The notes under the pieces are model-generated. The model was not told the origin of the DNA, ran no database searches, and saw nothing but the letters and a program-made list of their open reading frames with translations. Below, piece after piece: positions 42,705 to 50,485 of a stretch of DNA of 64,000 bases. This stretch comes from Nitrospiria bacterium (lineage in GTDB: Bacteria; Nitrospirota; Nitrospiria; JACQBZ01). The stretch covers positions 1 to 64,000 of the forward strand of contig DATKAN010000023.1 of the NCBI GenBank assembly GCA_035498035.1, given 5' to 3'. Numbering within the stretch: position 1 is the stretch's first letter; each line of letters begins with the position of its first letter. A program made the position numbers and the translations under genes.

Positions 42705-42756
42705 GTCTTTCCTCTTCTCTCTCCGGCGGATGGGGTCGCGTGAAAATTGAAGACGG

Positions 42757-42794
42757 AAGAACGGCCCGCGCCGGAGGAATGATGAGAGAGATTA
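42757..42794 (+). repeat. Direct repeat family C, copy 1
   Basis: AAGAACGGCCCGCGCCGGAG followed by GAATGATG and an AG-rich stretch ending in ATTATA recurs at 43637-43673 with only a few changes, about 880 bases away. The two copies bracket the DUF2283/nuclease-fold gene pair and a polypurine tract. Confidence 0.8.
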
Positions 42795-42798
42795 TAAA

Positions 42799-42895
42799 AG
42801 GTTAAAAGGAAAAAGGCAAAAGGAGAAAAAGGTAAAAGGCGTGAGGGGTGGGAGTGAGGGGCAAGGAGTTAGGAGTGAGGAGTAAGGTGTCAGGA
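42799..42895 (+). repeat. Purine-rich low-complexity tract
   Basis: About 95 bases are almost entirely A and G on the plus strand, with degenerate AAAAGG then GTGAGGAGTAAGG-like units. A short related piece (GGGGTGAGGAGTAAGGAGT) lies at 43702-43720. It has no coding potential that I would trust. Confidence 0.7.
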
Positions 42896-43044
42896 GATAA
42901 GGATTCGGGAATCGGCTTCTTTCATCATTGCGCGGATCTTTCCCAGTTCCTTGGCCTTCCACCTTTTTGCCCAACCCATCTTGTGGGGCTTGCAGAGGGC
43001 GCAGGACCGCCGCTTTGTTCGATATTGTTTTCTCATTTTCGATT

Positions 43045-43266
43045 CTATTTCGCCGCTAAACTTTTCAGGGTTCGCACTCGAAAACCAACGATGGTGATGC
43101 CCACAACCTCTTTCTTCTTTTCGTCATAACGAACAATCACGCCCTCGCCGATATCGGTGCCAACGGCCGGGCGAGGCTTGCCGACCGAAATGTAGAGCAC
43201 ATCTGCTTCTTCGTCAAACTCCCAGTTGAGCGCCGGTTTACCCTCGAGAATTTTTAAGGTTTCCAT
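43045..43266 (-). CDS. DUF2283 family protein (probable antitoxin-like partner)
   Basis: This is a 73-residue protein with the DUF2283 core 'WEFDEEADVLYISVGKPRPA', 'IGEGVIVRYDEKKKEVVGITIVGF'. The family is a small beta-sheet fold often encoded next to putative nuclease toxins. Here it overlaps the upstream gene by 13 bases. An antitoxin role is inference from that pairing. Confidence 0.8.
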   Translation of the reverse strand: METLKILEGKPALNWEFDEEADVLYISVGKPRPAVGTDIGEGVIVRYDEKKKEVVGITIVGFRVRTLKSLAAK

Positions 43267-43565
43267 ATGGTTGATCTCCTTTTTGAAGGCGTAACCGTAA
43301 AATAGGCCGTCAGAACAAAGCCATCCTGACCTGACAGCTCTCTATAAGCCACGATGAGATGCTTCTGGGTCAGAGGTGTCTTAGAATAAAACCGCACAGC
43401 CAGCAATTCGCCAAAGTCGCCTTCCTGTATTGAATCCGGGCTTGAGATGGTTTCGATCACTTTACCCTGTTGATCACGCATCTCCGGATGCCGTCGCGTG
43501 ATATGACTCCATCTTTCTCGGGTGATTCGGATGGGAACCGCGTTTTTCGAATACGTAACGATCAT
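43254..43565 (-). CDS. Small nuclease-fold protein, putative toxin (PBECR/RelE-like)
   Basis: This is a 103-residue protein with 'RITRERWSHITRRHPEMRDQ', 'VIETISSPDSIQEGDFGELL', 'LIVAYRELSGQDGFVLTAYFTV'. The pattern is that of the phage-derived Barnase-EndoU-ColicinE5/D-RelE-like (PBECR) nuclease group, with conserved His/Arg in 'HITRRHPEM'. It precedes the DUF2283 gene, so toxin comes first, the reverse of most type II systems. RNase activity is not shown by sequence alone. Confidence 0.65.
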   Translation of the reverse strand: MIVTYSKNAVPIRITRERWSHITRRHPEMRDQQGKVIETISSPDSIQEGDFGELLAVRFYSKTPLTQKHLIVAYRELSGQDGFVLTAYFTVTPSKRRSTIWKP

Positions 43566-43636
43566 AACCTATAGGCCGGCCCGTTTACAAACGTTACTTT
43601 ATTTACGCAAACAGCTTGTAAGAATCAATGACTGCA

Positions 43637-43673
43637 AGAACGGCCCGCGCCGGAGGAATGATGCAGGGGATTA
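43637..43673 (+). repeat. Direct repeat family C, copy 2
   Basis: This is a near-identical partner of 42757-42794. It starts a 571-base stretch (43566-44136) with no supported gene. That stretch also holds a polypurine fragment, a degenerate GTAGGGG palindrome and an AT-rich patch. Confidence 0.8.
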
Positions 43674-43737
43674 TACCGTTTTATGGTGGAAGAGTCAAAA
43701 AGGGGTGAGGAGTAAGGAGTCATGGATTAAATGGCCC

Positions 43738-43763
43738 GTAGGGGCTGACCTATGTGTCAGCCC
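43738..43763. repeat. Degenerate GTAGGGG palindrome
   Basis: GTAGGGGCTGAC...GTCAGCCC is the same kind of element as the two 28-base palindromes in the UDG gene, with a different centre. The right arm ends CGGG instead of CTAC, so one end has decayed or been lost. Confidence 0.6.
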
Positions 43764-44136
43764 GGGATGCAAAAGGATTAAGTAGAATGGAGGAAATACC
43801 CCCCCTTTGACCCCTATATATAATGATGCAGATCGAATATATTGAAGCTTTCGGAAGCAATGGCCGGGGCGCGCCGATGCGTATTGGCTGTTGCTGCGAA
43901 TGCAAATCATAGACATATTATGAACCGCGGTATACCATCCCACCATCCAACCTGAATGACGAGACATAGCGATCGGCCCGTTGACTGTCTTGCAATCCTC
44001 TTTTCGTATAAATCTTAAATCATGATCGTTCCCCATCCCATCACTCTCCGCGCAAAGCTTGGCACAGACCCTGCAATTTGGTTTAAGCGCACGGGACAGA
44101 TTCACAACGGAGTAGAACAACCACAGGAGGTGGCCG

Positions 44137-44499
44137 ATGTTTCGAATCGCAGCGTTTTTAGCTTCCGGTTTTGTCAGTTTTCTCTTGGTCAGCACGGTGG
44201 TGGCGCAGCAGCTGGCCTCGACTTCTTTGGAGGTCAAGCCCGCGGCCGACGGCCGGCTGAAGATGGCCGCGGTGCGTCATCTCAGCGGGACGGTCAAGGA
44301 CGTCGATCTGACGGCCCACACCCTCACCATTAAAAACCGGCGGGGGGAACAGAGTTTCGTGATCTCGCCGGAGACGCAGCTCAAGAAGGGACGGGAGCGT
44401 TTGAGACTGGACGGATTGCAGCGGGAGTCGAAGGTGACCGTGAGCTACTGGGATCGCGACGGGAAAAAAGAGGCCGGGGTGATCCAACTGGCGAAGTGA
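44137..44499 (+). CDS. Small exported protein
   Basis: This is a 120-residue protein with a signal peptide (VVAQQ cleavage region near 24). The mature domain is a small beta-rich one: 'LSGTVKDVDLTAHTLTIKNRRGEQSFVISPET' and 'SKVTVSYWDRDGKKEAGVIQL', resembling DUF5666-type or OB-like periplasmic domains. An excellent ACAGGAGG ribosome-binding site is present. It forms a single-gene unit with a terminator 32 bases after the stop. Its binding partner is unknown. Confidence 0.75.
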   Translation: MFRIAAFLASGFVSFLLVSTVVAQQLASTSLEVKPAADGRLKMAAVRHLSGTVKDVDLTAHTLTIKNRRGEQSFVISPETQLKKGRERLRLDGLQRESKVTVSYWDRDGKKEAGVIQLAK

Positions 44500-44530
44500 T
44501 GGATATTGAGACGGTCCCGTGTCGTTTCAT

Positions 44531-44562
44531 AAAAGGCTCACGCCTGTCCGGGTGGGCCTTTT
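44531..44562 (+). terminator. Intrinsic terminator after the small exported protein gene
   Basis: AAAAGGCtCAC (44531-44541) pairs with GGTGgGCCTTTT (44551-44562), followed by TAATTT. Both arms carry A and T runs, so it could work on either strand. Confidence 0.75.
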
Positions 44563-44654
44563 AATTTCAATCGGAGGATCGGTTCCTCCACTCCTTGTCT
44601 TTGGGTCAAATAGATGATGTGATGGTTTTAAAAATAGTTGACCAGGCCTGACGG

Positions 44655-45029
44655 GTGAATTATCATGAAGGCATGTTGTTCAACATGTTCCAATCCCAGT
44701 CCGACCCGGCCTTGAACATAACGCCGGAAGCCTTGAAGGCAAAGCTGGATCGCGGGGAGAAGATCGTCCTGGTGGATGTCCGCGAGCCCTGGGAGGTGGC
44801 GATCAACCGTCTCAATGACGCCGTGGTCATTCCGATGGACGAGCTGGGCCGGCGGTATTCGGAACTCAATCCCGACGCCGAGATCGTCGTTTACTGCCAC
44901 GTGGGCGGACGAAGCCTCAAGGCGACCCGTTTTCTGAAGGACCGGCAGTTCAAAAACGTTAAAAACCTGGCCGGCGGGATCGAGGCCTGGTCGTTGAAGG
45001 TCGACCCGAAGGTTCCACGCTACCGCTGA
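44655..45029 (+). CDS. Single-domain rhodanese
   Basis: This is a ~124-residue rhodanese-like sulfurtransferase. It has 'KAKLDRGEKIVLVDVREPWE', 'VVIPMDELGRR' and the active loop 'VVYCHVGGRSLKAT' with catalytic Cys, then 'VKNLAGGIEAWSLKVDPKVP'. The active loop HVGGRS is typical of moeB/GlpE-like single-domain forms. The start is uncertain: GTG 44655 or ATG 44673, with weak ribosome-binding sites. The product is probably cytoplasmic. It has no clear operon partner. Confidence 0.9.
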   Translation: MNYHEGMLFNMFQSQSDPALNITPEALKAKLDRGEKIVLVDVREPWEVAINRLNDAVVIPMDELGRRYSELNPDAEIVVYCHVGGRSLKATRFLKDRQFKNVKNLAGGIEAWSLKVDPKVPRYR

Positions 45030-45156
45030 ACGAAATCGGAACCTGATTCTCTCCCTCCGGTTCTCTTCATCCAAAATCCCTCATTATATCGAGCCCCCTT
45101 GGTAGACAGGTTCAAAATCGTACGCCCGGACCTCCGCCGGATTGAGAAAAACGGAC

Positions 45157-45184
45157 TTGACAGCGGAGGAAAAACTGCTATATT
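45157..45184 (+). promoter_or_regulatory. Predicted promoter of the riboswitch-controlled operon
   Basis: TTGACA (45157-45162) and TATATT (45179-45184) have a 16-base spacer. Transcription would start near 45191, leaving a ~220-base leader that contains the c-di-GMP aptamer and terminator. Confidence 0.7.
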
Positions 45185-45272
45185 TGATACCGAAACATTT
45201 TTCATTTCCGGGAAGGAATTTCGTCGGCCCGCATCCCGGACGGTTTCGAACCAATCGCAACACGACATTTGA

Positions 45273-45330
45273 CCCTTTGATCAGAGCAAACCAGGGGAAA
45301 CCCTGGGACGCAGAGCAACGGGGCTAAAGG
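45273..45330 (+). ncRNA. Cyclic di-GMP-I (GEMM-I) riboswitch aptamer
   Basis: The consensus of this class is visible in order. The P1 strand CCTTT (45274-45278) is followed by AGAGCAAACC and the hairpin CCAGGGGAAACCCTGG with a GAAA tetraloop. GGGACGCAGAGC follows, then the second short stem and CTAAAGG, which closes P1. The tetraloop, the GACGCA(A/G)AGC core and the GCAAACC receptor are the ligand-binding features. It lies in the leader of the triheme lipoprotein gene and is followed at once by an intrinsic terminator, so c-di-GMP should control transcription read-through. Whether ligand turns the operon on or off cannot be decided by eye. Confidence 0.93.
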
Positions 45331-45356
45331 AGGAAAGTTCTCTTCCAGGCCCGCCG

Positions 45357-45391
45357 AGCCGCCGAAGGAAATTCCTTTGGCGGCTTTTTTT
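45357..45391 (+). terminator. Intrinsic terminator of the c-di-GMP riboswitch expression platform
   Basis: AGCCGCC-GAAGGA (45357-45369) pairs with TCCTTT-GGCGGCT (45373-45385), followed by seven T's and TATTTTT. It lies 27 bases after the aptamer and before the ribosome-binding site GAGGAGGG. Confidence 0.9.
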
Positions 45392-45412
45392 ATTTTTGGC
45401 GAGGAGGGACCC

Positions 45413-47860
45413 ATGAAAGGAAAAAATCGCATTCTTGGCTGGGGAATCGGCGGACTTTTTATTCTTTCTTCCGGATACTATCTTGCATCCTGCACATCGT
45501 CGAGTAATCTGACGGACCAGAATGATCCCTCCGGGATCGTCTTCGTCAAGCGTTCAGTCGATGCGATCGGCAATCCGCTCGATCCGATCGAATTCAAGGC
45601 GGGGGGAGATCTTTTTACACTGGTTCCGGGAACCGCTTCGGGAAAACTTCAAAATATCACCGCGGACATGACCCAGGGGGCGGGAGACGTCTCGGATCCG
45701 GAGATTTTTCCCCAGACCGACGGGGGGCCCTTTCGACTGGTCTTCTCGATGAACAAGGGGAACGGGGACCACTGGCATGTGTATGAAGTTCAGGTCAATC
45801 AGGACGGAAGCCGCGTCGCCCAACCGGTCCAGTTGACCTGCGGGTCCGCCGACGAACTCTCCCCGGCCTATCTTCCGGACGGGCGGATCGTCTTCGCGTC
45901 GAACCGTCCCGGCTATCTCGACGAGTACGAACGGAGGGTATCGACCGTTCTTCACATACTCGACCGCGCCAAGGCGCCGCTGCCCGGCCAGCCTTCCTGC
46001 GATTCGGGGGAGGTCGTCCAGATTTCCTTCAACCAGAGTCACGACCGCAATCCGATCGTCCTTCGGGACGGGACCATCCTCTACAGCCGCTGGGAGCACC
46101 TCGGGACGGTCAACAAGTTCGCCATTTTCTTCATGGAGCCGGACGGAACCGACATGTTCGTCAAGTACGGTTCGCATTCGAACGTGAACTCCTTTCTGGA
46201 TCTTCGCGAGCAGGCGGACGGAAGCCTGGTGGCGACCATGATGCCTTTGAGCGGAACCTACGAGGGAGGGGCGATCGGACGGCTCGACATCGTCGACAAG
46301 GCCGATGATCCCCAAACCCCTTCGCTCCAGCTGACCGGCCCCCAGGTGATTCCGACCGATCGGCAGCCGTCCAATTTCGGACGGTATCACAACGTTTATC
46401 CCCTTCCGGACGGGACCCCTCGCTATCTCGCCTCCTATTCGATCGGGAAGGTGGTGAACGATCCGAAAAATAAAATCGTGGAGGAACCCGATTACGGGCT
46501 CTGGATGCTCAACAACGGCGACGGGACGCTCAAGCCGATCCTGCTTCCGAACAGCGGGAGCCGGCAGGCCTACCTCGACCCGATTCCGCTGATGCCCGTC
46601 CCGGCGTCGATGATCCCCACGGCCAAGCCCCAGAAGGCGGCCAATCGAAGCGCGATGGGGACGACGGGGGTGCTCGCCGCCGCGAGCGTGTACGATTCCG
46701 AGGCCAACCGGGCCCTGTCCAATCAGGTTCTGGGTGTGACGATCCCCCGGGACGCCGGCGGCAACATCGATTTCAACGCCCTTTGCAACGATCCGAGCCT
46801 CCAGGTCGTCAAACAGGTCCGGGTGATCCAGGCGGTCCCGAGCCAGCCCGGGGTCGGAACGGAGGACATCGGTCTGACCGAGTTCGAGCGCCAGAGGATC
46901 CTCGGCTATGCTCCGGTCGAATGCGACGGCTCCTTCCGCGTCACCGTGCCCGCGGACACGAGCCTGACCTTGAATTTGGTCGATGCGCAAAGCCGTTCTT
47001 TCAAGGTGAAGGAGAATTGGCTTCAAGTCCGGCCCGGGGAAAACCGGACCTGCAACGGCTGTCACTCCCCGCGGCGGGGAAGCCCCCAGCGTCTGGCGAC
47101 GGATTCCTTCGCGCTCAACCGGCCCCCGTCCACCCTCATTCCCCCGACGATTTCGGTGCTTTCTTTCAACGCGAATATCCAGCCGATCCTCACGGCCAAG
47201 TGTGTCTCCTGCCATTCGCTTTCGGATCAAAATCATGATGGCATTCCGGACACGCCCGCCGCGGGCGGCCTCGACCTAAGCACCGATCAATCCGGCGCCG
47301 GATTCCCGATCTCCTACACGAGTCTTCTTGATGGCAATATGAACGGATCGGATCGTGTCTTCCCCGGAGAGTCGCAGCAAAGTTACCTCATCGAACGGAT
47401 GTTCGGTCAGGAGCTCCGTTCCCCCCGTTCCGTGCCGTTCCCGGACTCGAATAGCCATGGGACGTTGCTGAGTGCGGATGAAAAACAGACCCTGGTCGAA
47501 TGGATCGATCTGGGGGCGCAGTTCAGCAATGCGGGCGTCATCAGCAACCCCGGCCGGAAGCGACTGGACCAGAATGTCTTCACGACAACAATCCAGCCGA
47601 TTCTTTTAAAGCGCTGCGGCCAGTGCCACGTGGCCGGCGGCGACAGCAATTTTGTCCTGACCGGAGACAAGGAGGAGGGCGATTTCAACGCCGCGGCGGC
47701 CCGTGTGAACGTGACCAATCCGTCTCAAAGCATCCTGCTCCTGAAAGCCACCGGGACGGTTCCGATGCTCGTGAACGGAACGGCGGTCACCCCTCCGCCG
47801 CTTTCGACCGCGGACGCGGACTACGCGACCCTTCTCAACTGGATAACGGCGGCGCAGTGA
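45413..47860 (+). CDS. Triheme c-type cytochrome lipoprotein with beta-propeller (hydrazine-synthase-alpha-like)
   Basis: This is an 815-residue exported lipoprotein (Cys27 in YLASCTSS). Residues ~80-330 contain propeller-like repeats ('ELSPAYLPDGRIVFASNRPGY', 'DRNPIVLRDGTILYSRWEHL') found in TolB/PD40 domains and in the alpha subunit of hydrazine synthase. Three haem sites lie in the C-terminal third: CNGCH at ~547, CVSCH at ~597 and CGQCH at ~735. The last two are each preceded by IQPIL. It likely sits in the outer membrane or periplasm and moves electrons or senses redox state. The hydrazine synthase beta and gamma genes are absent, so hydrazine chemistry is not implied. Expression is under the c-di-GMP riboswitch. 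Confidence 0.88.
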   Translation: MKGKNRILGWGIGGLFILSSGYYLASCTSSSNLTDQNDPSGIVFVKRSVDAIGNPLDPIEFKAGGDLFTLVPGTASGKLQNITADMTQGAGDVSDPEIFPQTDGGPFRLVFSMNKGNGDHWHVYEVQVNQDGSRVAQPVQLTCGSADELSPAYLPDGRIVFASNRPGYLDEYERRVSTVLHILDRAKAPLPGQPSCDSGEVVQISFNQSHDRNPIVLRDGTILYSRWEHLGTVNKFAIFFMEPDGTDMFVKYGSHSNVNSFLDLREQADGSLVATMMPLSGTYEGGAIGRLDIVDKADDPQTPSLQLTGPQVIPTDRQPSNFGRYHNVYPLPDGTPRYLASYSIGKVVNDPKNKIVEEPDYGLWMLNNGDGTLKPILLPNSGSRQAYLDPIPLMPVPASMIPTAKPQKAANRSAMGTTGVLAAASVYDSEANRALSNQVLGVTIPRDAGGNIDFNALCNDPSLQVVKQVRVIQAVPSQPGVGTEDIGLTEFERQRILGYAPVECDGSFRVTVPADTSLTLNLVDAQSRSFKVKENWLQVRPGENRTCNGCHSPRRGSPQRLATDSFALNRPPSTLIPPTISVLSFNANIQPILTAKCVSCHSLSDQNHDGIPDTPAAGGLDLSTDQSGAGFPISYTSLLDGNMNGSDRVFPGESQQSYLIERMFGQELRSPRSVPFPDSNSHGTLLSADEKQTLVEWIDLGAQFSNAGVISNPGRKRLDQNVFTTTIQPILLKRCGQCHVAGGDSNFVLTGDKEEGDFNAAAARVNVTNPSQSILLLKATGTVPMLVNGTAVTPPPLSTADADYATLLNWITAAQ

Positions 47861-48321
47861 CGCGGTTGTTTTTTAGACAGACCGTCATGCCGATGACGCT
47901 TGGGATGTTCGTGTGCATCGGAGCCGGATGCGGAACGGTCGACCCCGGCGTGGATTCGGGAGCCGGGAGTTTGGACTACGACGAATTTAAGGCGAATATC
48001 CAGCCCGTCTTTGATAGCCGGGGCTGCTCGAATTCAAATTGTCATTACCGGGATAAGAATAATCCAAATTCCGGCGGACCCGGAGGGAGCCTTCGGATCT
48101 TCAATTGTAAAACGGACCCCTGCACGGAGGATCAGTTCCGGGCCAACTTCGATTCCGCCTCCGGGATGACCGATATCGCGAATCCGGCGGGCAGCAAGCT
48201 TCTGCTCAAGCCCCTGGCCGTGTCGGCCGGCGGGATCCAGCACCTCGGGGGGGATATCTTTCCGAATACGAGCGATCCCGATTATCTCACGATTTTGAGT
48301 TGGATCCAGAGCCCGCTTTGA
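47857..48321 (+). CDS. Small cytochrome-c-like lipoprotein with CX4CH haem site
   Basis: This protein of ~154 residues is translationally coupled to the triheme gene through a GTGA overlap; an ATG at 47887 would be an alternative start. It has a lipobox-like 'CIGAGC' and then 'ANIQPVFDSRGCSNSNCHYRD'. This repeats the IQPIL-Cys pattern of the preceding protein, but with four residues between the cysteines (CSNSNCH) instead of two. 'NPAGSKLLLKPL' and 'YLTILSWIQ' complete the usual cytochrome-domain end. Haem attachment at CX4CH is known in some cytochromes and is inferred here. It looks like a detached fourth haem domain. Confidence 0.75.
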   Translation: MTRLFFRQTVMPMTLGMFVCIGAGCGTVDPGVDSGAGSLDYDEFKANIQPVFDSRGCSNSNCHYRDKNNPNSGGPGGSLRIFNCKTDPCTEDQFRANFDSASGMTDIANPAGSKLLLKPLAVSAGGIQHLGGDIFPNTSDPDYLTILSWIQSPL

Positions 48322-49085
48322 ACGCGATCCGTCGAGAAACCCGGTCTCGATTGTCCCTGTTGCTCCTTTGTCTGGGGCCTTTCATCGCGGCGGAGACCGC
48401 CTTCGGAGAGGAGGCCTATCAGAAGGCGTCGGTGGTCGAACCGTTTCTCGAGATTCATACCGGACCGGGAAGGAGCTATCCGGTTTTTTACGTTGCCGAA
48501 CGGGGGGAGGAGATTCTCCTGTTGAAGCGCCGGACGGACTGGTATCGGATCCGATTGTCCAACGGAAAGGAAGGGTGGGTTAATCGGGCGGATATCGAAA
48601 AGACCCTTCTGGCCCAGGGCCGGAATAAAGGGGTGATGGACCGGATCTACGACGATTACCTGGCCGACCGCCTGGAGCTGGCGTGGGGAGCGGGGACCTT
48701 CGGCGGGGATCCCTCTCTCAGCGTTCGGATGACCTACCTCCTGACGGACGTCCTTTCCCTGGAGGGAGGGGCCAACTTCGTCTCGAGCGATCAGGGAAGC
48801 ATTGATCTCTATCAGGGGGGGATCGTGGTCACCCCGTGGCGCTGGCGCTGGCTGTCCGTTTCGGCGACGGTGGGCGGCGGCATCGTCTCTGCGACGCCGT
48901 CGAGTCTCGTGGTCGGCGTGACCAAAAAAACGTTTCAGGAGGCCCATGCCGGTATCGGGATTTCGATTCCCCTGGTCCGGAACCTCTTCGCCCGGGGCGA
49001 TTTCCGGAATTACACCGTCTTCATGAGCCCGGAGCGGACGCGGGAGTTTCAGGAGTACGGCATCGGACTCTCATTTCGGTTCTAG
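48318..49085 (+). CDS. SH3-like domain plus outer-membrane beta-barrel protein
   Basis: This protein of ~255 residues appears to start at a TTG overlapping the previous stop. After a signal peptide (AFGEE) there is a bacterial SH3 domain (about 35-95: 'LEIHTGPGRSYPVFYVAERG', 'WYRIRLSNGKEGWVNRADI'), which may bind peptidoglycan. A barrel domain of alternating strands follows, ending 'EYGIGLSFRF' with the C-terminal Phe signature. The same SH3-barrel pairing is found in myxobacterial Glt/Agl-like clusters, as are its neighbours. Function is unknown. Confidence 0.75.
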   Translation: MNAIRRETRSRLSLLLLCLGPFIAAETAFGEEAYQKASVVEPFLEIHTGPGRSYPVFYVAERGEEILLLKRRTDWYRIRLSNGKEGWVNRADIEKTLLAQGRNKGVMDRIYDDYLADRLELAWGAGTFGGDPSLSVRMTYLLTDVLSLEGGANFVSSDQGSIDLYQGGIVVTPWRWRWLSVSATVGGGIVSATPSSLVVGVTKKTFQEAHAGIGISIPLVRNLFARGDFRNYTVFMSPERTREFQEYGIGLSFRF

Positions 49086-49093
49086 GGTTGAGA

Positions 49094-49735
49094 ATGCCTA
49101 AGCGGATTGTGTTGACGATGGGCGTAATCGGATTCCTGCTCGGAGGGCTTTTTTCTTCCGCCCGGGCCGAGAATTTTCCGCAGGGCGAAGAACCGATCAT
49201 CAAACCGCCCGTCGAGGAGCAAAAGTTGAAGGAGGCCAAGATCGATACCGAGTCGCTGGAGATGGGTCCTTATTACGGCGTGTACGCCCTGGACGGTTTC
49301 GGCACCTCGGGGGTCTACGGCTTTCGGCTGGCCTACCATTTGACGGAGGACGTCTTTTTCGAGGGGACCTACGGGATCACCCGGTTCAACCAGGAGACGT
49401 TTCGTCGTTTAACCGGCCGTTCCCTCGTGGCCGATGAGAACATCACGTACTGGAATGCCGGTGCGGGTTATAATCTTTTCCCGGGGCAGATTTTCCCGAC
49501 CCGCAAGAGGACGTTGAATTCGACGATCTACCTGCTCGGGGGCCTGGGTCAAACCCAGATCGACCGGCAGGCCCATTTCACCTTCGACGCGGGAACCGGC
49601 TATAAAGTCTTCATCGTGGACTGGTTTGAGGTTCGGGTGGAGCTTCGAACGCACATCCTTCAGACCGACCTCACCGGAGCGAACGAGATCATGAAAAATA
49701 TCGAAGGGACGGCGGCCTTCGCGGTCTTTTTCTGA
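49094..49735 (+). CDS. Outer-membrane beta-barrel domain protein
   Basis: This is a 213-residue barrel with a signal peptide (SSARAEN). The sequence 'YYGVYALDGFGTSGVYGFRLAYHLTEDVFFEGTYG' resembles the myxobacterial-type outer-membrane barrel family whose members sit beside Glt gliding genes. It ends 'TAAFAVFF', a barrel C-terminus. It follows the SH3-barrel gene after eight bases. Together the two could be the outer-membrane anchors of the complex encoded downstream. Confidence 0.75.
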   Translation: MPKRIVLTMGVIGFLLGGLFSSARAENFPQGEEPIIKPPVEEQKLKEAKIDTESLEMGPYYGVYALDGFGTSGVYGFRLAYHLTEDVFFEGTYGITRFNQETFRRLTGRSLVADENITYWNAGAGYNLFPGQIFPTRKRTLNSTIYLLGGLGQTQIDRQAHFTFDAGTGYKVFIVDWFEVRVELRTHILQTDLTGANEIMKNIEGTAAFAVFF

Positions 49736-49745
49736 GAGGTGCCCG

Positions 49746-50258
49746 ATGAATAAGGCGATGAATAAGACAAAAACGATCCCCCTGTTCCTGGCGGTCCTGA
49801 TGTTCTTCGGCCCCGGTCCGGCTCACGGCGCCGGACAGGGAGAAAAGGCGCCCGATTTCACGGGAAAAACCCTCGTGGGAAAAAACGTCAAGCTCAGCGA
49901 GCTGAGGGGGCATATCGTCCTGCTTAATTTTTGGGGGACCTGGTGCGCCCCATGTAAAGAGGAGCTTCCCTACTTCAACCGGATATACGGGAAATATAAA
50001 GGGGTCGGTCTCGAGATCCTGGCCGTGAACGTGGACAAGGTCGCCGCGCAGGCGGCGGGGATGAGCGGCGCCTTGGGCCTGACCTTCCCGGTCGTCCTGG
50101 ATCCCTCCGGCGATCTGTTCAACCTCTATCGGATCCGAAACATGCCGACCACGTTTGTCGTGGGCAAGGACGGCCTGATTCACTACGTTCATTGGGGATT
50201 CGGACCCAACGATCCGCCGCGTTACGAATCGGAGATCAAAGGCCTCCTGAAGGATTGA
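49746..50258 (+). CDS. TlpA/ResA-like periplasmic thioredoxin
   Basis: The 170-residue protein has a signal peptide (AHGAG) and a thioredoxin fold with 'LLNFWGTWCAPCKEELPYF' (CAPC active site), 'IRNMPTTFVVGKDGLI' (cis-Pro) and 'HWGFGPND'. ResA/TlpA proteins reduce disulfides in the periplasm, often those of apocytochromes, which suits the cytochromes upstream. Its stop overlaps the next start (TGATG). Confidence 0.9.
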   Translation: MNKAMNKTKTIPLFLAVLMFFGPGPAHGAGQGEKAPDFTGKTLVGKNVKLSELRGHIVLLNFWGTWCAPCKEELPYFNRIYGKYKGVGLEILAVNVDKVAAQAAGMSGALGLTFPVVLDPSGDLFNLYRIRNMPTTFVVGKDGLIHYVHWGFGPNDPPRYESEIKGLLKD

Positions 50259-50485
50259 TGGGAATGAAATCCTTGTTTTGGCTCTTGATGGGCCTCATGA
50301 TCGCCCTGACCGGGGTCTCGGGATGTGCCTCGGTGAAACCCTGGGAGCGGGAGTATCTCGCGGACGAGACGATGCAGTTTGACCCCGACCCCTTGATGGC
50401 CCAATGGTACCAACATGTGCGGGAAATCCGGGAAGGGGGGCGGGGCGGGTTCAACGGTACCGGCGGGGGTTGCGGTTGCAGGTGA
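50258..50485 (+). CDS. DUF4266 lipoprotein
   Basis: This is a 75-residue lipoprotein (VSGCASVKPWEREYLAD) with 'MQFDPDPLMAQWYQHVREI' and a Gly-rich end closing in 'GGGCGC'. The DUF4266 pattern is exact, including the 'WER..LA...M' stretch. It regularly precedes DUF3570 genes. ATG 50258 overlaps the previous stop; ATG 50264 is an alternative. The C-terminal paired cysteines invite metal or redox binding, but function is unknown. Confidence 0.88.
   Translation: MGMKSLFWLLMGLMIALTGVSGCASVKPWEREYLADETMQFDPDPLMAQWYQHVREIREGGRGGFNGTGGGCGCR

Noticed and set aside
42799-42974. Coding frame through the polypurine tract
   Set aside because: The translation is a repetitive Leu/Ser/Thr/Pro string on one strand and an Arg/Glu/Gly/Lys string on the other, the expected outcome of low-complexity DNA.
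44022-44333. Frame upstream of the small exported protein
   Set aside because: It is out of frame with the gene at 44137, lacks a ribosome-binding site and has no protein-like pattern.
45413-47860. Hydrazine-synthase-alpha similarity read as anammox metabolism
   Set aside because: Only the propeller region resembles HzsA. No beta/gamma subunits, hydrazine dehydrogenase or related genes are present, and such propeller-cytochromes are widespread.
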